Shown here piece after piece: positions 11,421-22,092 of a stretch of DNA of 64,000 bases. This DNA comes from Papilionanthe hookeriana x Papilionanthe teres. Its lineage: Eukaryota > Streptophyta > Magnoliopsida > Asparagales > Orchidaceae. The DNA lies in assembly GCA_022702705.1 (NCBI GenBank), contig CM040431.1, positions 32,077,936-32,141,935 on the forward strand. Reading direction: 5' to 3'. Below the pieces are notes generated by a model, which was not told the origin of the DNA, ran no database searches, and was given only the letters and a program-made list of their open reading frames with translations. Position 1 is the first letter of the stretch. The number at the start of each line of letters is the position of its first letter. A program made the position numbers and the translations under genes.

Positions 11421-12062
11421 AAAATGTTATGTACGAGGACAAGGCCAGTACAGTGTCTGAAACAGTAATGCAAGAATTTAAACTGGTAAGATTTGATGAT
11501 TAACCAGATGTCACAGTGCAGGTCAGAGATGCAGGTGAAAGAAGAGTCGGTTGGGGCACCCATTTCTATTATTCCGCAGTCAGCTTCAAAGCAGTCCACC
11601 CCTACAGCTACAGTTTACAGGTAAAAAAAGAATAGAAGTTCTCCACATCGTTACTCTCCAACTTTGAACTATATTCTGCTGACATATGGTGGAGAATCTT
11701 AGAGTTATGAAGAAACTTTACAAGATGAAAATTCAAGCAAGTGGGAGCTTTCTATGAAGGAGGAGATGGATTCTCTGCTAAAAAAATTAGACTTGGGAGT
11801 TGACAAATCTTCCACCAGGGAAGAAGGCATTACACCACAAGTGGGTGTATCAGGCGAAGACCGAGCATGATGGTAGTAAGAGGTACAAGGCTAGACTTGT
11901 TGTAAAAAGTTTTAGACAGAAGCATAATATTAATTATTCCGACCTGTGGTGAAGCTCACAACCACCAAAATGGTACTATCTATGGTGGCTACTAAAGATC
12001 TTCCTTAAACCGTTCGATGTGAAACAACCTTTCTTCATGGAGACATTAAAGAAGACATCTAC
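11421..12062 (+). pseudogene. Integrase-RT linker and start of copia RT, heavily decayed
   Basis: The stretch near 11,755-11,870 encodes fragments such as MKEEMDSLLKK and HHKWVYQAKTEHDGSKRYKARLV-like text spread over shifted frames, corresponding to the RT N-terminal fingers. Several frameshifts and stops lie between 11,640 and 12,040. Confidence 0.7.
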
Positions 12063-12782
12063 ATGTACCATCTTAAAGGGTTCGTGGAACAGGGAAAGGA
12101 AGGCTTAGTTTGCAGATTGAAGAAGAGCTTGTATGGCCTGAAACAAGCTCCTAGACAATGGTACAAGAAATTTAATAATTTCATGCACAGCACAAGGTAC
12201 AACAGATGTCAGGCAGATCATTATTGTTATGTCAGACATTTTGACAATTCATATATTATTCTACTATTATATGTGGATGATATACTTATTGCAAGGGCTA
12301 TTATTAATGAGATCAATAATATGAAGAAGCAGATGTCAGAGTACATTGCAATGAAGAATTTAAGAGCTGTGAAACAAATCCTTGGCATGAGGATTGTCAG
12401 AGATAGAGTCAGAGGCATGTTTAAAGTCTCTTAGGCTGAGTATGTGAAAAATCTACTTAACATGTTCAATATGGATAAGACCAAACAAGTTGGCACACCC
12501 TTGGACAATCACTTCAGACTCAATAAGAATCATTCACCCAAGTCAGAGGAGGAACGAGATCACATGAGTAAGGTTCCTTATGCTTCAACTATTAGTTCAC
12601 TTATGTATGTTATGGTTTGCACCATACCGGATATTGCCCATGCAATGAGAGTTGTTAGCAGATACATGAGTAATCATGAAAAGAAACATTGGGAAGCTGT
12701 GAAGTGGATCTTGAGGTACCTAAAGGGCTCTTCAGAAACTTGTGTTTCTCAGGAAAATTTCAGAAGTACAGGGCTATATTGA
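12063..12782 (+). pseudogene. copia reverse transcriptase, one nonsense codon
   Basis: The RT core copied element RNA into DNA. One frame carries KKSLYGLKQAPRQWYKKF (~12,120-12,170) and the catalytic LYVDDILIA box (~12,270-12,295), with both Asp intact. A TAG at 12,432-12,434 stands where relatives have Gln (CAG to TAG). The same frame then continues from AEYVKNLLNMFNMDKTKQVG to KVPYASTISSLMYVM and VKWILRYLKGS, the RT thumb and connection. A frameshift follows near 12,770. This is the best preserved part of the element. Confidence 0.9.
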
Positions 12783-13240
12783 TGCTGATCTAGCGGGAGA
12801 CATTGATACCAGAAGGAGTACTACATGCTACATTTATACTTTTGGTGGCACTGCAGTATCATGAGGCTCTAATATGCAGAAGACAGTTTCGTGGTCTACT
12901 ACAGAAGCTGAGCATATTGTAGTGTCAGAGGCTGCAAAGGGGATGATATGACTACATGACTTCTTGAAAGAATTGAGCAAGAAGAATCAGAAGAGCATTC
13001 TCTACAGTGACAGCTAGAGCGCCATATTTCTTGTCAGGAAGCCAATATTTCTGTCAAGAACCCAGCACATTTAGATCATGTATCACTTCATACGGTCATT
13101 GTTGGATGACAGATAGTTGTTACTTGAGAAAATTTGTGGAAGCAAGACCCCTGCTGATATGTTGACTATGAGTGTTGCTCTTGAGAAAATGAAGTTGTGC
13201 ACAACTTTAGTTAGTTTTCTAGCTTGAGGACATAAGTCTT
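12783..13240 (+). pseudogene. copia RNase H remnant
   Basis: The frame reads DADLAGDIDTRRSTTCYIYTFGGTAVS, then a stop, GSNMQKTVSWSTTEAEHI, a stop, LHDFLKEL and further broken text to the polyprotein end LEKMKLCTTLV near 13,190. DAD-AGD and S-TTEAE are the classical copia RNase H motifs. TGA/TAG codons interrupt near 12,862, 12,949 and 13,014. Confidence 0.85.
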
Positions 13241-13303
13241 GAGTTGCAAAGGTGAAGATATCACGTTTGAGGAGGAAGAACAATGCTGCATGTGCACCGG
13301 TCT

Positions 13304-13317
13304 CCAAGTGGAAGATT
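13304..13317 (+). other. Polypurine tract of the copia element
   Basis: CCAAGTGGAAGATT directly precedes the 3' LTR, the position and composition of copia plus-strand primers. Confidence 0.7.
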
Positions 13318-13892
13318 TGTTAAATGTGGAGTCGGTCCAAAAAAAAAAGATAAAAGGTTGCCGCCTCACTCTATTAACTGTTCCCGCCTCTTCCAAAAAT
13401 TCCTCTTCTCCATCTCTTAAGTAAAGAAAGGTAGCAGTGAATCAAAAATTAATTCCTTTATTTGCTTGAAGGAGGGTCCCATCATCTATCCTTAAGTGCA
13501 TAAGAAAAATTGGATTTGTCTTCTTAAGTGGTCGTTCTTTAGGAAAACTTCTTCTTCTAGGTATTTGGTTCCTATATGTGGTTTACTGGGCAAAGCAAAA
13601 GCATAGAGCAGCTTTTTTTGGTTCTCTCCATTTTCCAGTTTTTCTTCTTCGGCAGTAACTCTCGGGTTGAGAGAGTGAGGAGAAGAGAGAGAGAGAGAAG
13701 TGATTTACTCATTCTTGTAAGTCGACGTGATCGACGACAGTGTAAATTCCTCAAGTAATAAAATCCTCTGCAACTCCGTGGATGTAGGCAATTTGTCGAA
13801 TCACGTAAATCTGTGTTCCTTTCTATTGTGAAATTCTCGTTCTATTTTTTTCGCTTCATCATCGACCGTTGTATATTCTATATACCACAACA
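13318..13892 (+). repeat. 3' LTR of the copia element
   Basis: It starts TGTTAAATGTGGAGTCGG and ends TATATACCACAACA. It aligns end to end with the 5' LTR apart from the (AT)n expansion there and scattered substitutions and small indels. Confidence 0.93.
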
Positions 13893-14609
13893 ATAGTGTT
13901 ACTATTGCTTTGGAAATTCCAAGCAACAATTGATCCGCTGATAAGAGTGATTCTCCTAATAATAGAGAGAAGCCCAAGTCCCCAGGAATGTTAGAGTCCA
14001 CTTTTTGAATAAGAATGTGAAAATCATTTTCTTATAACTTCAACAGAGTTGAGGGAAAACCAAAATATGCCAATTAATGTAGAGAGAAGCCCAAGTCCCC
14101 AGGCATTGAATGTAGGAGTGATTCTCCTAGAATTCTTCCACACTTGTAATTAAGAAATTGGCTTTTCTTCTTGTATTCAAATTATAATTCTTGAGCCACA
14201 AACATGATTTACAACTACGTAGTTTTGATACAATACAACATATGTAGGTCTACATGCATTAAGAAGAAAATAATGGTTTTAATAGATGGGATGTAATCCA
14301 ACAATTTAAGCCGTTGCTTAAATCAAAACTTTTAAATTTCAAAGATGAATGAGCAATCCATTGAGCTTACTATCCAACTATTTAAGCTATTGAGTTCCAA
14401 AACCGAAACAAAATTCTTTTATATTCACAAATATATGTCTATAAACAGCAAAGTAGAGTCAAATTAAAATATAAAATAACAAATAATCTGTGTGAACTAT
14501 GCCCGTGAGAGACAGGAAGGAGCGGGCCAGCTAGGGCTTCTACAATTTCAGGTCTATCGAACAGGGAGAGAAGGGGGCTTGAGTCATTGCAAGAGTGCTA
14601 GATGGGTTG
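13893..14609. other. Intergenic DNA with a short diverged duplication
   Basis: The phrase TAGAGAGAAGCCCAAGTCCC occurs at about 13,963 and 14,080, and GAGTGATTCTCCTA at about 13,946 and 14,117, so a ~130-bp segment has been duplicated and rearranged. No gene was seen. Confidence 0.6.
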
Positions 14610-14719
14610 GCGAGATTTCTGAATAAGCAGCGGTACATCATTCTCCACTACCCTTACATTCCTAACTATATTACTATGAGTAATTAACTATTAGTATTAC
14701 TACTGAGGCTAAACGGTAT

Positions 14720-14950
14720 TTAAATAAACTTGTGAAAGTGAGTAATAACAATACAAAAGCAGTTAACCAAAAAGGATATTCCCTTGACTTCAGAAGAACT
14801 CATCTTGAATTCTGAGATTGCAATGTCATCAGGAGGATGATACTCGTAGATATCAACAATATTGAATGTAGGCGAAATGAGCAATTCAAGGGGTAAAGAA
14901 ATTATATAAGCATTATCATTGATTTTTTGTAGAATTGGAAATGGGACCAA
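14720..14950 (-). pseudogene. gypsy integrase C-terminal segment
   Basis: The frame reads VPFPILQKINDNAYIISLPL and STFNIVDIYEYHPPD-like text (here SPTFNIVDIYEYHPPDD), the SH3-like tail typical of plant gypsy integrases (GPF-x-I-x-KINDNAY ... FNVADL-x-EY). No chromodomain is visible beyond it. Confidence 0.75.
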
Positions 14951-15114
14951 CTTTCATGGTTGTATTTTAGAATACGTGCCAGCTGGAAATCATTCCTTCC
15001 TCAAATAAATCATAACCAAATCTCCGATTTTGAACTCTTTCAAGCGCCATTTAATATCAACCTGTGATTTATATGCCTGGTTACTTTGAGAGAGTTTATC
15101 TTTGAGGTTCTAAA

Positions 15115-15870
15115 TCATTCTGCGAAATCTTTAGCTAAATATTCAGCAACCTTATTGCAAGCTATAGGAAGGACAACAAGATTGACCGAATGATAGGGTG
15201 CATTTGTATATACTATACTGAATTGAGACTGGCCCATAGATCGATTTGGCATGCAATTATATGCAAATTCTGCTCTACTAAGAACTTCATCACATTGTTT
15301 GGGAGTTTCTCCAGCTAGGCATCTAATCATATTATTGAGAGTCCTGTTAACGACCTCTATTTGGCCTTCAGTCTGAGGATGATAAGCTGAGCTTATTCTA
15401 AGTTTAGCGTGCAACCTTTTCCACAATTCCCTCCAAAAGTAATTCATAAACGTAACATCGCGATTCGACTTGAGACTTCAAGGTAAGCCATGAAGACGAA
15501 CGATATGTGTAAAGAATAGTGGTGCGATACTAAGAGCATTATAGATTTTATTATAAGGAATAAATTGCAACATATAAAAAAATGGTCCACCTCTACCATC
15601 ATAGAATCAAAATCCCATTTAGTTTTTGGAAGACCATGAACAAAATCCAAACTCAAGTCTTCCCAAATTGTTTCAGGAATTGGTAATGGCATATACAACC
15701 AAATATTTTGAACATTTCTGTAGTAAGTTTAACATGCGGCACACCTTTAAACCGGCCTACATCACAACGTAGCTTCGACAAATAAAAAAATGAACTATAA
15801 GTAAGGCGATGATTTTATCTCGGCCCGTATGTGCCGCCAATGCACCAACATGCATCTCTTTAATTAACTG
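15115..15870 (-). pseudogene. gypsy integrase core with Asp-to-Asn change
   Basis: Near 15,860 the minus strand reads MHVGALAAHTGRDKIIA, the HHCC zinc finger start. The frame 15,698-15,444 carries WEDLSLDFVHGLPKTKWDF (first catalytic Asp). The second catalytic position reads KSNRDVTFMNYFWREL near 15,460, where relatives have SDRD, so Asp is Asn. The Glu-bearing helix is kept as SAYHPQTEGQIEVVNRTLNN. The frame 15,447-15,115 ends within the region after FSIVY. Frameshifts separate the pieces. Confidence 0.82.
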
Positions 15871-15949
15871 AGTACATAGTTTCATGCTTTAATACAAAGC
15901 TAAATTTATGTAAAAAAATAACCCACCGCACCTGCATTCGACTGAGTAT

Positions 15950-16720
15950 CTTGTGAGATCATAAAAATCGTAAAGCTTCATGATCACTAAATAAAGCAAG
16001 TTCTTGGTGAACTAGATAATGTTCCCAATATTTGAGAGCTCATACCACAGTCTACAATTACTGTTCATAAGTAAACCACTTTTGTCGAGTAATACTTAAG
16101 TTTTCAATGAATATTCAACAAGTTTATCTTCTTGAGATAAAAAAACACCAATGCTAATAGTCGAACCATTCATTTCAAGAAGAAACAATTTGTCAAAATC
16201 TGGAACAACTAAGACTAGAGCATTGCATAAAATTGTTTTAATTCTGTCAAAACTTGCTTGTTGTTCTGAATTCCACAGAAAAGTATTGCCTTTTAGACAG
16301 TTTGTAATAGGTGTAATCAGTTTACTGAAACCTTTAATGAATCTCCTATAAAAATTAGCAAACCCGTGAAAACTTCAAACTTCAATCATAGAGCTAGGAG
16401 TGGGCCAAGATCAAATAACTGCTATCTTGTTGAGATCTTTTTTAATTGTAGTGGAGCTAATGACAAATCTAAGAAAATGAACACTACCGCAAATTCACAT
16501 TTTGACATGTTAAGATGTAATTTCTCACCGTAATATATTTAAAAGCAAGGTAAGATAATGCATGTGTTCATCAAAAGAAGAGCTATACACCAAGATTATT
16601 TCAAGTTATATGACACAACACTGCCGAAGAAAAGGCCTTAGAATCTCATTCACGAGTCTCATAAAAGTACTGGTGCATTGCAAAGTCCAAATGGTCTAAC
16701 TCGCCACTCATATAATCCTT
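15950..16720 (-). pseudogene. gypsy RT and RNase H fragments
   Basis: On the minus strand the RT phrase RPFGLCNAP is encoded near 16,690-16,665, followed by a broken stretch. From about 16,370 the frame reads HGFANFYRRFIKGFSKLITP, the typical start of the gypsy RNase H region, then NCLKGNTFLWNSEQQASFD and DFDKLFLLEMNGS (~16,290-16,150). The YxDD box is not visible because the RT middle has been deleted or scrambled. Non-functional. Confidence 0.75.
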
Positions 16721-16915
16721 CTTTGGTTTTAAATGTTGTTTTCCATTCCTCACCTGGTTGGATTCGAATCTAATGGAATCTGCTTCGTCGGTTTTGCTCC
16801 ACATTGAAATCAACGAGACAACGATGAAAATATTGAAGTTTGGGCTGTTTAGATTGCTGAATTTATGCTTTATAAGCAAAGTTAATGCCTGCAAGAATAA
16901 CCAAACCACATTCAT

Positions 16916-17746
16916 CTATAATTTCTCTTGAATTGATTCGTTCAAGCCACTAATATATTGAGCTACAAATTGCTGCATTTCATTCAGATTATTTTTTGCA
17001 GAAAGCCGATAGAATTCTTCCTTACAAGCACTCACATTCCCATGACCTCGCGTGCAAATTTGACACTGTAGGTCTAGCATTTGCTCATAATCGGGAGGAA
17101 GAAAGTGTCCTCGCTGCAATTTTTTCATGTGAGCCCAACTCTGGACTAACCGACGCCCTTCGTGTTTGCGAGTTTGAAGTAATTGGAACCACCAAGCCCC
17201 TGCTCCCTCTTTCAATCGACATGCTACATACATGCCTTGTTTTTCCGGCGATATAACCATGTATTCGAAGAATGCTTCTACCGCTTGTTCCCAGTCCAGA
17301 TAATCTTCAATATGTAAATGTCCATCAAAGCAGGGTATATCTAATTTTACCTTGAATTCTCCTTGCAGCCGATTTCCAGAACCTCTTTGCAGTGGAGGAT
17401 TAACCTCGATTTCATTCTCATTTTTAGAATCTGAGTCTACAAATTTCACTCTACGTCGAGGGTTTCTTCCTTCATCGAATTCGACATTAGGATATGTCGA
17501 TTTAGATCTCTGGCGTCTTATTCGATCTTTATTCAACATAACGGAGTCCTCCAAAGCTGGTGTGGCTGTCAGTGGGAAGAGATCTCCGCCTTTTAAATAT
17601 CGAAGCTCGCATCGCATTTACACCACGAATTGTTGGAAAATACGATCGATTATCTCCACGGTGCGGGTAAGGGAGGCAAGCACTACTCGCAGGGTGTCCC
17701 AGTCGTGAACATCATCGCTGACGGGTTGGTCGCTGGTTTCATCCAT
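16916..17746 (-). pseudogene. gypsy gag with one in-frame stop
   Basis: The start ATG at 17,746 overlaps the PBS region and opens MDETSDQPVSDDVHDWDTL. A TAA at 17,618-17,620 interrupts, and the same frame then runs 233 codons. The retrotransposon gag domain is clear: FKVKLDIPCFDGHLHIEDYL, then DWEQAVEAFFEYM, CRLKEGAGAWWFQL, RGHFLPPDYEQML and AQYISGLNESIQEKL. The Tyr/Phe in place of the usual residues are conservative. The frame stops at 16,916 where relatives continue with an 'MVW-S-EEARN' segment, so the zinc knuckle is absent. It bound and packaged element RNA in the ancestor. Confidence 0.85.
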
Positions 17747-17747
17747 G

Positions 17748-17761
17748 GCTTTGATACCAAA
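17748..17761 (-). other. Primer binding site of the minus-strand gypsy element
   Basis: On the minus strand TTTGGTATCAAAGCC matches the initiator Met-tRNA PBS TGGTATCAGAGCC with one change. It places the 5' LTR to the right of 17,761, consistent with gag reading leftward from 17,746. Confidence 0.8.
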
Positions 17762-18240
17762 CGGTATATTCCGAGGCAAACAGAAAGAAGAGAAACAGAG
17801 CAGATACAAGCATAATATACTTCAGGTGAGATTTCTGAATAAGCTGCGGTACATCATGTATTGAAAGTGGATCACAAGAACAAGAAAACATCACAGTGAT
17901 TTAGGATTCGCATTGCAAAAAAATAGATTGGCACGTATTGAACTTGATCAAATCTCAATCTTACACACAAAGTAAAATAAAAAGAACAAGGATAGAAGTC
18001 ACAAGTTTGAAGATTCATGACTCACACCAGTAATAAATCTAGAAAATTTTTCAGAAATATCATAATATGCATACTGGGGGGACTTTTTTTATAACCGAAA
18101 AGACTGAAGATTATAAATTTCTTAGAATCCACTTAGATCAAGATAAGAAGTTTCAATTCAAAAAATTTTGATTCTATTACAAAACAGCAAATCCAAGTAG
18201 CAGAACATTCATATCATATTCCCCATAGCTAGATGCACCT

Positions 18241-18244
<4 letters not shown>

Positions 18245-18281
<37 letters not shown>
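18245..18281. repeat. A37 homopolymer
   Basis: An uninterrupted run of about 37 A. It could be the tail of a retroposed sequence on the plus strand, but I see no recognisable LINE or SINE body between 17,860 and 18,240 and no clear target duplication. Confidence 0.9.
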
Positions 18282-18283
<2 letters not shown>

Positions 18284-20584
18284 TTGTCATCTTTTTTAGG
18301 AAAGTTTGAATAAGATGACAATGAAGACACCTAAATCAAGATTCCTAACTCAATAAGATAACAATAGAATAACATAATAATAGACCGATGTGATAGCTGG
18401 TTAAAAAGAAACAACCAAGGCGAAATGAAATCGAGGATCAATAATATACTACAAGGGCGTTCTAGGATAAATAAGAAAAGCAATTCAAACGCCTTTAAAT
18501 AATGATAGGACTACCAATCGATCCTATCACAACAGCCAACCAAAAATTCCAACACTTGTACATATTGGTTATACTACCAACCAACAAGATCAAAATAATG
18601 AGGCAACGGTAGAATAAGATTACAATAAATCAACACAAATCAGGCTGCTGAAATAAGCCAACACATGCAAAGGGAATAGGGGATCAACAATAAGATACAA
18701 GGAATTAATTGGCAAAAAATATAAATAATGGTTGGACTACTAACGGAACCAATCACCATAGCTAACTAGAGGATATTGAAGGAATAAGGGGGATGGGGAA
18801 TGGGAATATAAATTGTACGGGGAATCTAATGAATATTGAATTGAAGCAACTGGCAGGAAAAATTAAACTATAAAAGTAACTAAAATTACCAGAGAACACA
18901 TCCCATATTTATAGGCATCAAAATTATAAGCATGTTGACATTCAAACAAGAAAATAGAAAACAAAGTAAAAGAACACCAAACTCAATATTGAGTTAGCAT
19001 GTTATGCTTTGGACAATTATAAACTTTCAAATTTCTACAACTTTAATCTTTTAGGGTGGAGGCTAATACTGGCATCCCACCATATAATGTTTAGAAGTAA
19101 GCTCACAAACTTGGCATTATGGTAGATGAGATGCTAAAACTTATGAAGTACAGTTATGGGTTATACTTCAAAATGTCAAATGAATTCTATGTTCTAACCC
19201 TTTTAATTGAAAGTACATGCCAATGACACAATCATTATCATGATCATTAAAAGAAAGAACTAGAGTCATGGAGTGATCCTGCTAATCAGGCTCTTCAAAG
19301 CCCAATAAATAAATAAAAAGATCAAGAAAGAATACTCAAAAGATAATCCTAATTGTCATCTTCTAGTTCCAATCTTTATCGTGACCATGTAAAATCAAAT
19401 GTTACAAAGAAGAACCATGTCGGAAACTTCATCCATAAATATTATTGGAAAAGGAAGAGGGAAAGGGAAAAACGTTGCTTCTTCTCTTAATATAAGTGAG
19501 GCATTGGAGTTGGTCCAATATCCAAGCTCAAGTCTATCATTGGCAAGGCCCAAGGAGTAGACAAAGATGTAGTTCGGATGAGAATCTCTTATTTATTATT
19601 TATTCATTCTCTCTTTTGGCTCTCTTTTAGCCATATCACATATTAGGAGAAGTTAAGTAATTAGGATTTTTGGTGTTGTTAAGTTTCCCTATAAATACCC
19701 TCTTGTAATGTTAGGGAGGGGGTTTTTATGAGTCTTGTTTTCTGGATATCATGAGAGTATTAGAGTTGGTTTTCTAGTATAGGAAAGGTCAGTTGAGAGG
19801 AAATCATAGTGGGATCCAAAACCTACCCACGATTGGTTTGCCAAAACTACATTGTCTTTTCAATTGATTATCGACCTTCATCTTGCAAATTTTCCAGGGA
19901 CATAAGAAGCGACGTGAGATTCCAATGGATAGTTTATACCCATTGAAGAGTTCATGCTGTTTTTCTAGCATTATGGTTCAAGTTTAGCCGGCTGAAACCA
20001 AATCCTGGGATAATTACTTTGAATGAAACTGGATGGGAAAACCTCCACTTGAACCAAAAAAAATCATTTCAGCTAATAGTTATTCCAGAATATTTCATAA
20101 TCAGGTTCTCCAATTTTCTATTTTATCCTTACTAAGTATTCTTCTTGAAACAGTAACATACTTCTTCCATCATCTCAATTCAATCAGGCTGCTGAAGGAC
20201 CTTAAATCAGCTAAAAACAGCTATCCCTGGGTCTTGAAATTTATGAGTTCTTGGCCAAGATTCATAATCCATTAGGTTCTCTGTTAATCAATCCCTTTCT
20301 AAATAAATTTCATCAAATCAAAACAGTAATACAATCTCTAAGTTGAATTCCTATAGCCGCTGGCTGGAAAACAGCTATCATGTGTGGTCCAGCCGATTTG
20401 GAGTGGAGAACAGCGGCCTTCTCTTTGAGAAAAGATCTGGTAGTTCTTGGAAACCAACAATGGCTAGTACAGTGGCAGTCTAGCACCACAAAAAAATTCC
20501 TTGTTTGGTTAAATTTAGAAAGAAACTGTTATTTGGGGGCTTGAATTAATTACTGCAATCCTTGTTTTACATTTCCTGTTTGGT
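18282..20584. other. Non-coding DNA with a possible LTR-like promoter
   Basis: No protein domain was seen. Between about 19,480 and 19,760 the text has the character of a plant LTR: CAAGCTCAAGTC, a TATA-like CCCTATAAATACCCTC at about 19,689, then a pyrimidine/T-rich leader. No partner copy or PBS was found. Words such as GGATCAACAATAAGATACAA and GATCAATAATATACTACAA (18,680 and 18,437) hint at an old duplication. Confidence 0.35.
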
Positions 20585-20987
20585 TAGGTGTGAAGGGTAT
20601 AAAAATACAAAAAAAGTTTGATCTAAAATTCTATGTAACATTTTTATAGCTTTTCTTCTTCTCATATGCTAAAAAAAACGAAAAGAAAGAAAAAAAAAAT
20701 GGTGTACCAAAAATAGTGAAGTACTTTGCCCAAAAATAAGTTGCTCATTCATCATTGTCGAACACAATCCTCGATTGTTGTCACTTCATCATCTATCAAA
20801 TGATTGCCGTAATTCCACTACTGTCTTTTAACCTTTATGAATTAATAATCATCTTTTGATCGTAACTATCAATTGATAATAATAACATCGATCAACACTA
20901 ACAGATACTTGCCTTTTAATTAGCATCATCAATGTTCATAGCGGCTTAGTATTTTTAGCATATCAAACTAGTAACTCATTTTATAGG

Positions 20988-21610
20988 CTCCGTTTGGCGC
21001 TGCTTCCTCTGCGCGGTGCGGCGAGAGGCAACAGAAAAATATTGTTTTGCTCGGAGTTTTCCTCGCGGCCGCCGCGAATCCGGACGAAACGCCGACCGCG
21101 GGTGAGACCCCGCGGCTCTGTAAGTACTTGCTGGAAGAACTGAAGCTTGATGTTGATATGAGAGAGGACGACGGTGTGATTCGTTTGTCCTGGGCTTTAC
21201 CATGTTTTGGAATCTTTAGCATTTTTTTTTTGTGGAATTTTATTGCAGATTGGCATTCTTAGGAGCAATAATAACTGTCTTTAGTGCTGGTAACTTGCTC
21301 TGCCTCTCAACCAAAAGCTTTATATAATTGCATATCCTTTATATGAACTTAAATTTGGATTAGGGTGACTTAGCTTTATATAATCTCTTTGAAGCACTTC
21401 CTGAATATTACATCCATAAAGTATTGGATATTCTCATAACTACATGATAGTTTCTTAAACAATAGCAATATTTGCTAGTTTTGACAATTATATTTTGGAA
21501 ATGAAATTTAGTGGATCTTTATTCAGTGAAGTTCATATTTTGGCCAATGCTGTAAAATCTGTAAGTTTCATGTATTAAGATTTAGATGTCAGTGTGTAAG
21601 CACACAAGAA
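20988..21610. other. GC-rich insert in repeat copy A, possible captured gene fragment
   Basis: Copy B runs uninterrupted across this point (CATTTTATA followed by ATTTCATCATTC near 24,240), so ~620 bp have been inserted in copy A. The left third is far richer in GC and CpG (GCGGCCGCCGCGAATCCGG, GACCCCGCGGCTCT) than anything nearby. It contains a good donor-like CTCTGTAAGT at 21,118 and an acceptor-like TTTTATTGCAG at 21,239. A 71-codon plus frame (21,047-21,262) crosses it but is not a protein I recognise. A promoter/first-exon piece of a host gene is possible; a MITE with GGCTCCGTTTGG end is an alternative. Confidence 0.5.
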
Positions 21611-21745
21611 TTTAGATTTCATAATTCTTAATTTCTTGAATTGAAGTGAAGATTAAATTTATTTTAATATAATATTTAAAGTGAATTAGAGGATATAATT
21701 TATTAAACAATGAGTTAAATAAACAAATAAGAGCGATAAAAGGCA

Positions 21746-21812
21746 CTTGTGCCTTTGTGGCTAGCTGGTAGCAGTGCTGTCACCTGAAGCGACGGTGGCG
21801 GGTACGAAGCAA
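21746..21812 (+). other. tRNA-like A/B-box segment (SINE-like), copy A
   Basis: TGGCTAGCTGGTA (21,758-21,770) resembles the internal A box TGGCnnAGTGG and GGGTACGAAGC (21,800-21,810) resembles the B box GGTTCGAnnCC, about 30 bases apart, as in tRNA-derived SINE heads. The same segment occurs at about 35,881-35,940 (C) and 60,628-60,683 (D); in B (25,201-25,240) only the A-box side survives. No acceptor stem or anticodon arm folds convincingly, so this is not a tRNA gene. Confidence 0.5.
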
Positions 21813-21833
21813 GGAGGAGGAAGAGGATGATAC

Positions 21834-21853
21834 GAGGTATTCTAAAATACCTC
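21834..21853. other. Conserved 8-bp stem / 4-nt loop hairpin, copy A
   Basis: GAGGTATT-CTAA-AATACCTC is a perfect inverted repeat. The stem is identical in copies B (25,308-25,327), C (35,962-35,981) and D (60,707-60,726); in D only the loop changes (TCAA). Confidence 0.8.
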
Positions 21854-22092
21854 TATTTTTATTATAAATTTGAAATTAAAATATTTTATTTTTTTTACCG
21901 TCAAATACAATTTTCATATCTTAATCTATTTGTTGCTTCAGTTTTTCACCTCTTCCAATAAAAAGATAGTTCAATTTATCTCGAGTTGCAAAACTAAGTT
22001 CTGTTTTTTTTTTTTTAATATTTGAGAAAATTTTGTAGGAGTTTGTGAGAAATAAGGGGTATTTTAATTGTGATAATTCTTTTTGTAATATT

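Larger units (their letters stand above)
8693..13892 (+). mobile_element. Full-length, inactivated Ty1/copia retrotransposon
   Basis: Two direct LTRs (8,693-9,315 and 13,318-13,892), both TG...CA, are flanked by a perfect 5-bp target duplication ATAGT (8,688-8,692 and 13,893-13,897). A methionine-tRNA-type PBS lies after the 5' LTR and a purine-rich tract before the 3' LTR. The internal order gag, protease, integrase, RT, RNase H defines the copia superfamily, and the protein text resembles TNT 1-94-like polyproteins (Tork/Ivana type; lineage not certain). Frameshifts and stops occur in every domain, and catalytic Asp residues of protease and integrase are lost, so it is non-autonomous today. 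LTR differences show that it is not a recent insertion. Confidence 0.95.
14610..17860 (-). mobile_element. Decayed Ty3/gypsy retrotransposon (minus strand)
   Basis: Reading the minus strand from right to left, there are a PBS (17,748-17,761), gag (17,746-16,916), RT (near 16,700), RT-RNase H junction (near 16,340), integrase zinc finger and core (15,860-15,115) and the integrase C-terminal region (14,950-14,780). The order RT-RH-INT is that of gypsy. A ~34-bp direct repeat, GAGATTTCTGAATAAGC-[A/T]-GCGGTACATCAT, is found at about 14,611 and 17,827 and is all I can see that the two ends share, so the LTRs are largely deleted or diverged. Many stops and frameshifts; not functional. Confidence 0.88.

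Noticed and set aside
18245..18281. Poly(A) tail of a LINE or processed gene copy
   Set aside because: No upstream ORF2-like or gene-like sequence and no target duplication seen; kept as a homopolymer only.
20033..20275. 80-codon plus-strand frame
   Set aside because: No homology I can recognise, AT-rich context, no conserved copy in the window.
21746..21812. Functional tRNA gene
   Set aside because: Only A/B-box-like words; no cloverleaf with acceptor and anticodon stems could be drawn.
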